A stretch of 64,000 nucleotides of DNA from Kosakonia sp. BYX6 (GTDB taxonomy: Bacteria; Pseudomonadota; Gammaproteobacteria; Enterobacterales; Enterobacteriaceae). This document shows, piece by piece, positions 63,950 to 64,000 of the stretch. The notes beneath the pieces were generated by a model. It saw nothing but the letters and a program-made list of their open reading frames with translations, did no database searches and had not been told where the DNA came from. The position numbers were made by a program, and so were the translations under genes. Each line of letters opens with the position of its first letter. The stretch's first letter is position 1. The stretch is taken from contig NZ_CP151800.1 of assembly GCF_038449125.1 (NCBI RefSeq), positions 2,328,406 through 2,392,405 of the forward strand. Reading direction: 5' to 3'.

Positions 63950-64000
63950 ATTGTCGCCCGCAACATCGCTTTACGTAACCCGTCAACCGCCGTTGAATCC
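63946..64000 (-). CDS. Possible 3' end of a minus-strand gene (truncated by window edge)
   Basis: On the minus strand the bases read DSTAVDGLRKAMLRATI and a TAG stop, whose codon shares two bases with the stop of the SnoaL-like gene. Only 17 residues are visible, with no family call possible. A convergent gene would fit the pattern in the region, but the frame is too short to be sure. Confidence 0.35.
   Translation of the reverse strand, partial: DSTAVDGLRKAMLRATI

Overview
The window is chromosomal DNA of a member of the Enterobacteriaceae, related to but distinct from Escherichia. The evidence is near full-length match and order of many genes to the E. coli K-12 segment running from ycjF/tyrR to opgD/rimL, REP/BIME palindromes between genes, and the FnrS small RNA. 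Genus cannot be settled from the sequence; a Kosakonia/Enterobacter/Phytobacter-like organism is my guess. No CRISPR array, rRNA, tRNA or prophage was seen.

Left part (1-12900): the tail of ycjF, then tyrR, tpx, ycjG, mpaA, mppA (aromatic amino acid regulation, peroxide defence, murein peptide recycling). The stretch that in E. coli carries ynaI-uspE-fnr-ogt-abg-smrA-dgcM is replaced by about 2.5 kb holding a 62-aa gene, a truncated EAL-domain relic and a chemoreceptor with no periplasmic sensor domain. zntB, fnrS, a proline-rich 49-aa protein, dbpA and ttcA follow; there is no Rac-like prophage beside ttcA.

Middle part (12900-31400): a KTSC-domain protein and the large pyruvate:flavodoxin oxidoreductase, then an AT-richer two-gene cassette that looks like a peptidoglycan-cleaving muramidase toxin with a periplasmic LprI-type lysozyme-inhibitor immunity protein. 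ydbJ, hslJ, ldhA and the ydbH-ynbE-ydbL envelope operon come next. Directly after ydbL lies an OspG/NleH-like protein kinase, a family known from type III secretion effectors. azoR and hrpA follow, then an IS481-family element that has split a REP palindrome, with a CTTC target duplication.

Right part (31400-64000): an O-methyltransferase; a tripartite EmrAB-TolC-like efflux operon; ydcF, aldA, an esterase-like hydrolase, an intact gapC, cybB; an MHS-family transporter preceded by a nested palindrome; a low-GC scar zone (Cys-rich small protein, LysE relic, lipoprotein); frmRA without frmB; a Trg chemoreceptor carrying a C-terminal NWETF tether; a YiiG-like lipoprotein; a membrane PQQ dehydrogenase; a YdeP-like molybdopterin oxidoreductase; ydcI/ydcJ; a LysR-aminotransferase-binding protein cassette; opgD; rimL; a second LysR; a SnoaL-like protein; and the possible tail of a further gene. 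The core is colinear with E. coli, while accessory genes sit in intergenic slots. The two effector-like loci (16.7-18.1 kb and 23.8-24.6 kb) are the most interesting accessory content; no secretion apparatus is visible in the window.
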